Positions 5,667-6,105 of a stretch of DNA of 6,105 bases are shown in pieces. Location: the NCBI GenBank assembly GCA_022866195.1, contig JALHUF010000385.1, positions 1 through 6,105 on the forward strand, given 5' to 3'. The notes under the pieces were generated by a model. The model searched no databases. It saw nothing but the letters and a program-made list of their open reading frames with translations, and had not been told where the DNA came from. Position numbers and translations under genes: made by a program. The stretch is from Terriglobia bacterium (GTDB lineage: Bacteria; Acidobacteriota; Terriglobia; UBA7540). Every line of letters starts with the position of its first letter. Position 1 is the stretch's first letter.

Positions 5667-6105
5667 TTAGCCTTCAACGGGCGAGGGGGTAGTGCTGCCC
5701 CAGATCTCCGAAACCACCATTCCGGCCAAGATCAACGCTGAGCCCATGAAGACCTTGCCCCCCAGCCGCTCGCCGAGCACTAACCTGGAAGTGAGTGCAG
5801 CAAAAACGGGCTCCAGGGCAAAGATCAACGCTGTGTGGGCCGGGGGCGTGAACTGTTGAGCCCAGTTCTGTACCGAAAAGGCGAACCCGGTTGCCAGGAC
5901 CGCCGTCAGCAGCAGCGCGCCGATCAGACCCGCGGTCCAGTGCAGCCGGAAGTCAAGATTCAAGGGCAAAGCTGCGGCGGCCAGCAGCCCGACAACAAGG
6001 ATTTGCACGGGAACCAGGTGACGAAACGAAAAGCGCCGGGTGTAGCTACCCACCAGAACGATGTGCACGGCAAAGGAGACAGCGCCGAACAAGGTCAGAA
6101 CATCC
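5667..6105 (-). CDS. EamA/DMT-family transporter, C-terminal half, 5' end outside window
   Basis: This is an inner-membrane permease of the drug/metabolite transporter superfamily (EamA domain). Members export amino acids, metabolites or drugs; the substrate here cannot be inferred. The visible ~145 residues hold five hydrophobic segments. Numbered from the Leu codon at 6092, they are about 2-17, 25-44, 52-74, 84-105 and 112-130, matching the second EamA repeat (helices 6-10). The diagnostic part is PPAHTALIFALEPVFAAL, followed by LGERLGGKVFMGSALILAGMVVSE, the typical last two helices. The frame stays open to the window edge (Asp-Val-Leu-Thr precede), so the TTG at 6092 is not the start; a full protein is usually ~290-310 residues. 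It is 212 bp upstream of htrA on the same strand and probably separately transcribed. Confidence 0.9.
   Translation of the reverse strand, partial: DVLTLFGAVSFAVHIVLVGSYTRRFSFRHLVPVQILVVGLLAAAALPLNLDFRLHWTAGLIGALLLTAVLATGFAFSVQNWAQQFTPPAHTALIFALEPVFAALTSRLVLGERLGGKVFMGSALILAGMVVSEIWGSTTPSPVEG

Noticed and set aside
1..6105. A novel multi-gene system such as defence, mobile or biosynthetic
   Set aside because: All five genes belong to known families and show ordinary spacing. Apart from the possible htrA pair, nothing links them as one system, and no terminal repeats, integrase or attachment site are visible.

Overview
The window is GC-rich bacterial chromosomal DNA with five protein genes, two of them cut by the window edges. 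No RNA gene, insertion sequence, CRISPR array or phage gene is visible. The best guess for the source is an Acidobacteriota-like soil or environmental bacterium. This rests on three things: a three-fold N-terminal repeat of a type I associate with acidobacterial proteins, placed ahead of PEGA and WD40 domains; degenerate 7-bp tandem repeats between genes; and a short palindrome of the 'GTAGCGC...GCGCTAC' kind at a gene end. It is inference from memory, not a phylogenetic result.

Layout. Positions 1-1229 (+) hold the C-terminal four-fifths of an NAD(P)-dependent aldehyde dehydrogenase with all catalytic residues present. A 236-bp gap follows, containing a palindrome over the stop codon, a long period-7 degenerate repeat and a plausible sigma70-type promoter. 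Positions 1466-3193 (+) encode an exported protein, possibly a lipoprotein, with three copies of a ~55-residue repeat, a PEGA-like domain and a seven-bladed WD40 propeller. It converges on a minus-strand pair. A 94-bp gap carries another heptamer repeat and weak hairpins.

The minus-strand pair is read from right to left. An HtrA/DegP-type periplasmic serine protease (5418 to 3844, two PDZ domains) is followed after 19 bp by a small secreted protein with a peptidoglycan-binding-like domain (3824 to 3288). The second gene appears to start at TTG behind a strong Shine-Dalgarno, so the two are probably one envelope-maintenance operon. A TATAAT box lies upstream of htrA. At the right edge (5667 to beyond 6105, minus) is the C-terminal half of an EamA/DMT-family membrane transporter.

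The shared theme is the cell envelope: exported beta-propeller protein, periplasmic protease, peptidoglycan-binding protein and inner-membrane transporter. The aldehyde dehydrogenase is metabolic and looks unrelated. I do not see a coherent new defence, mobile or biosynthetic system. The observations most worth a second look are the heptamer repeats flanking the WD40 gene, the palindrome at the aldehyde dehydrogenase stop codon, and the architecture of the WD40 protein.
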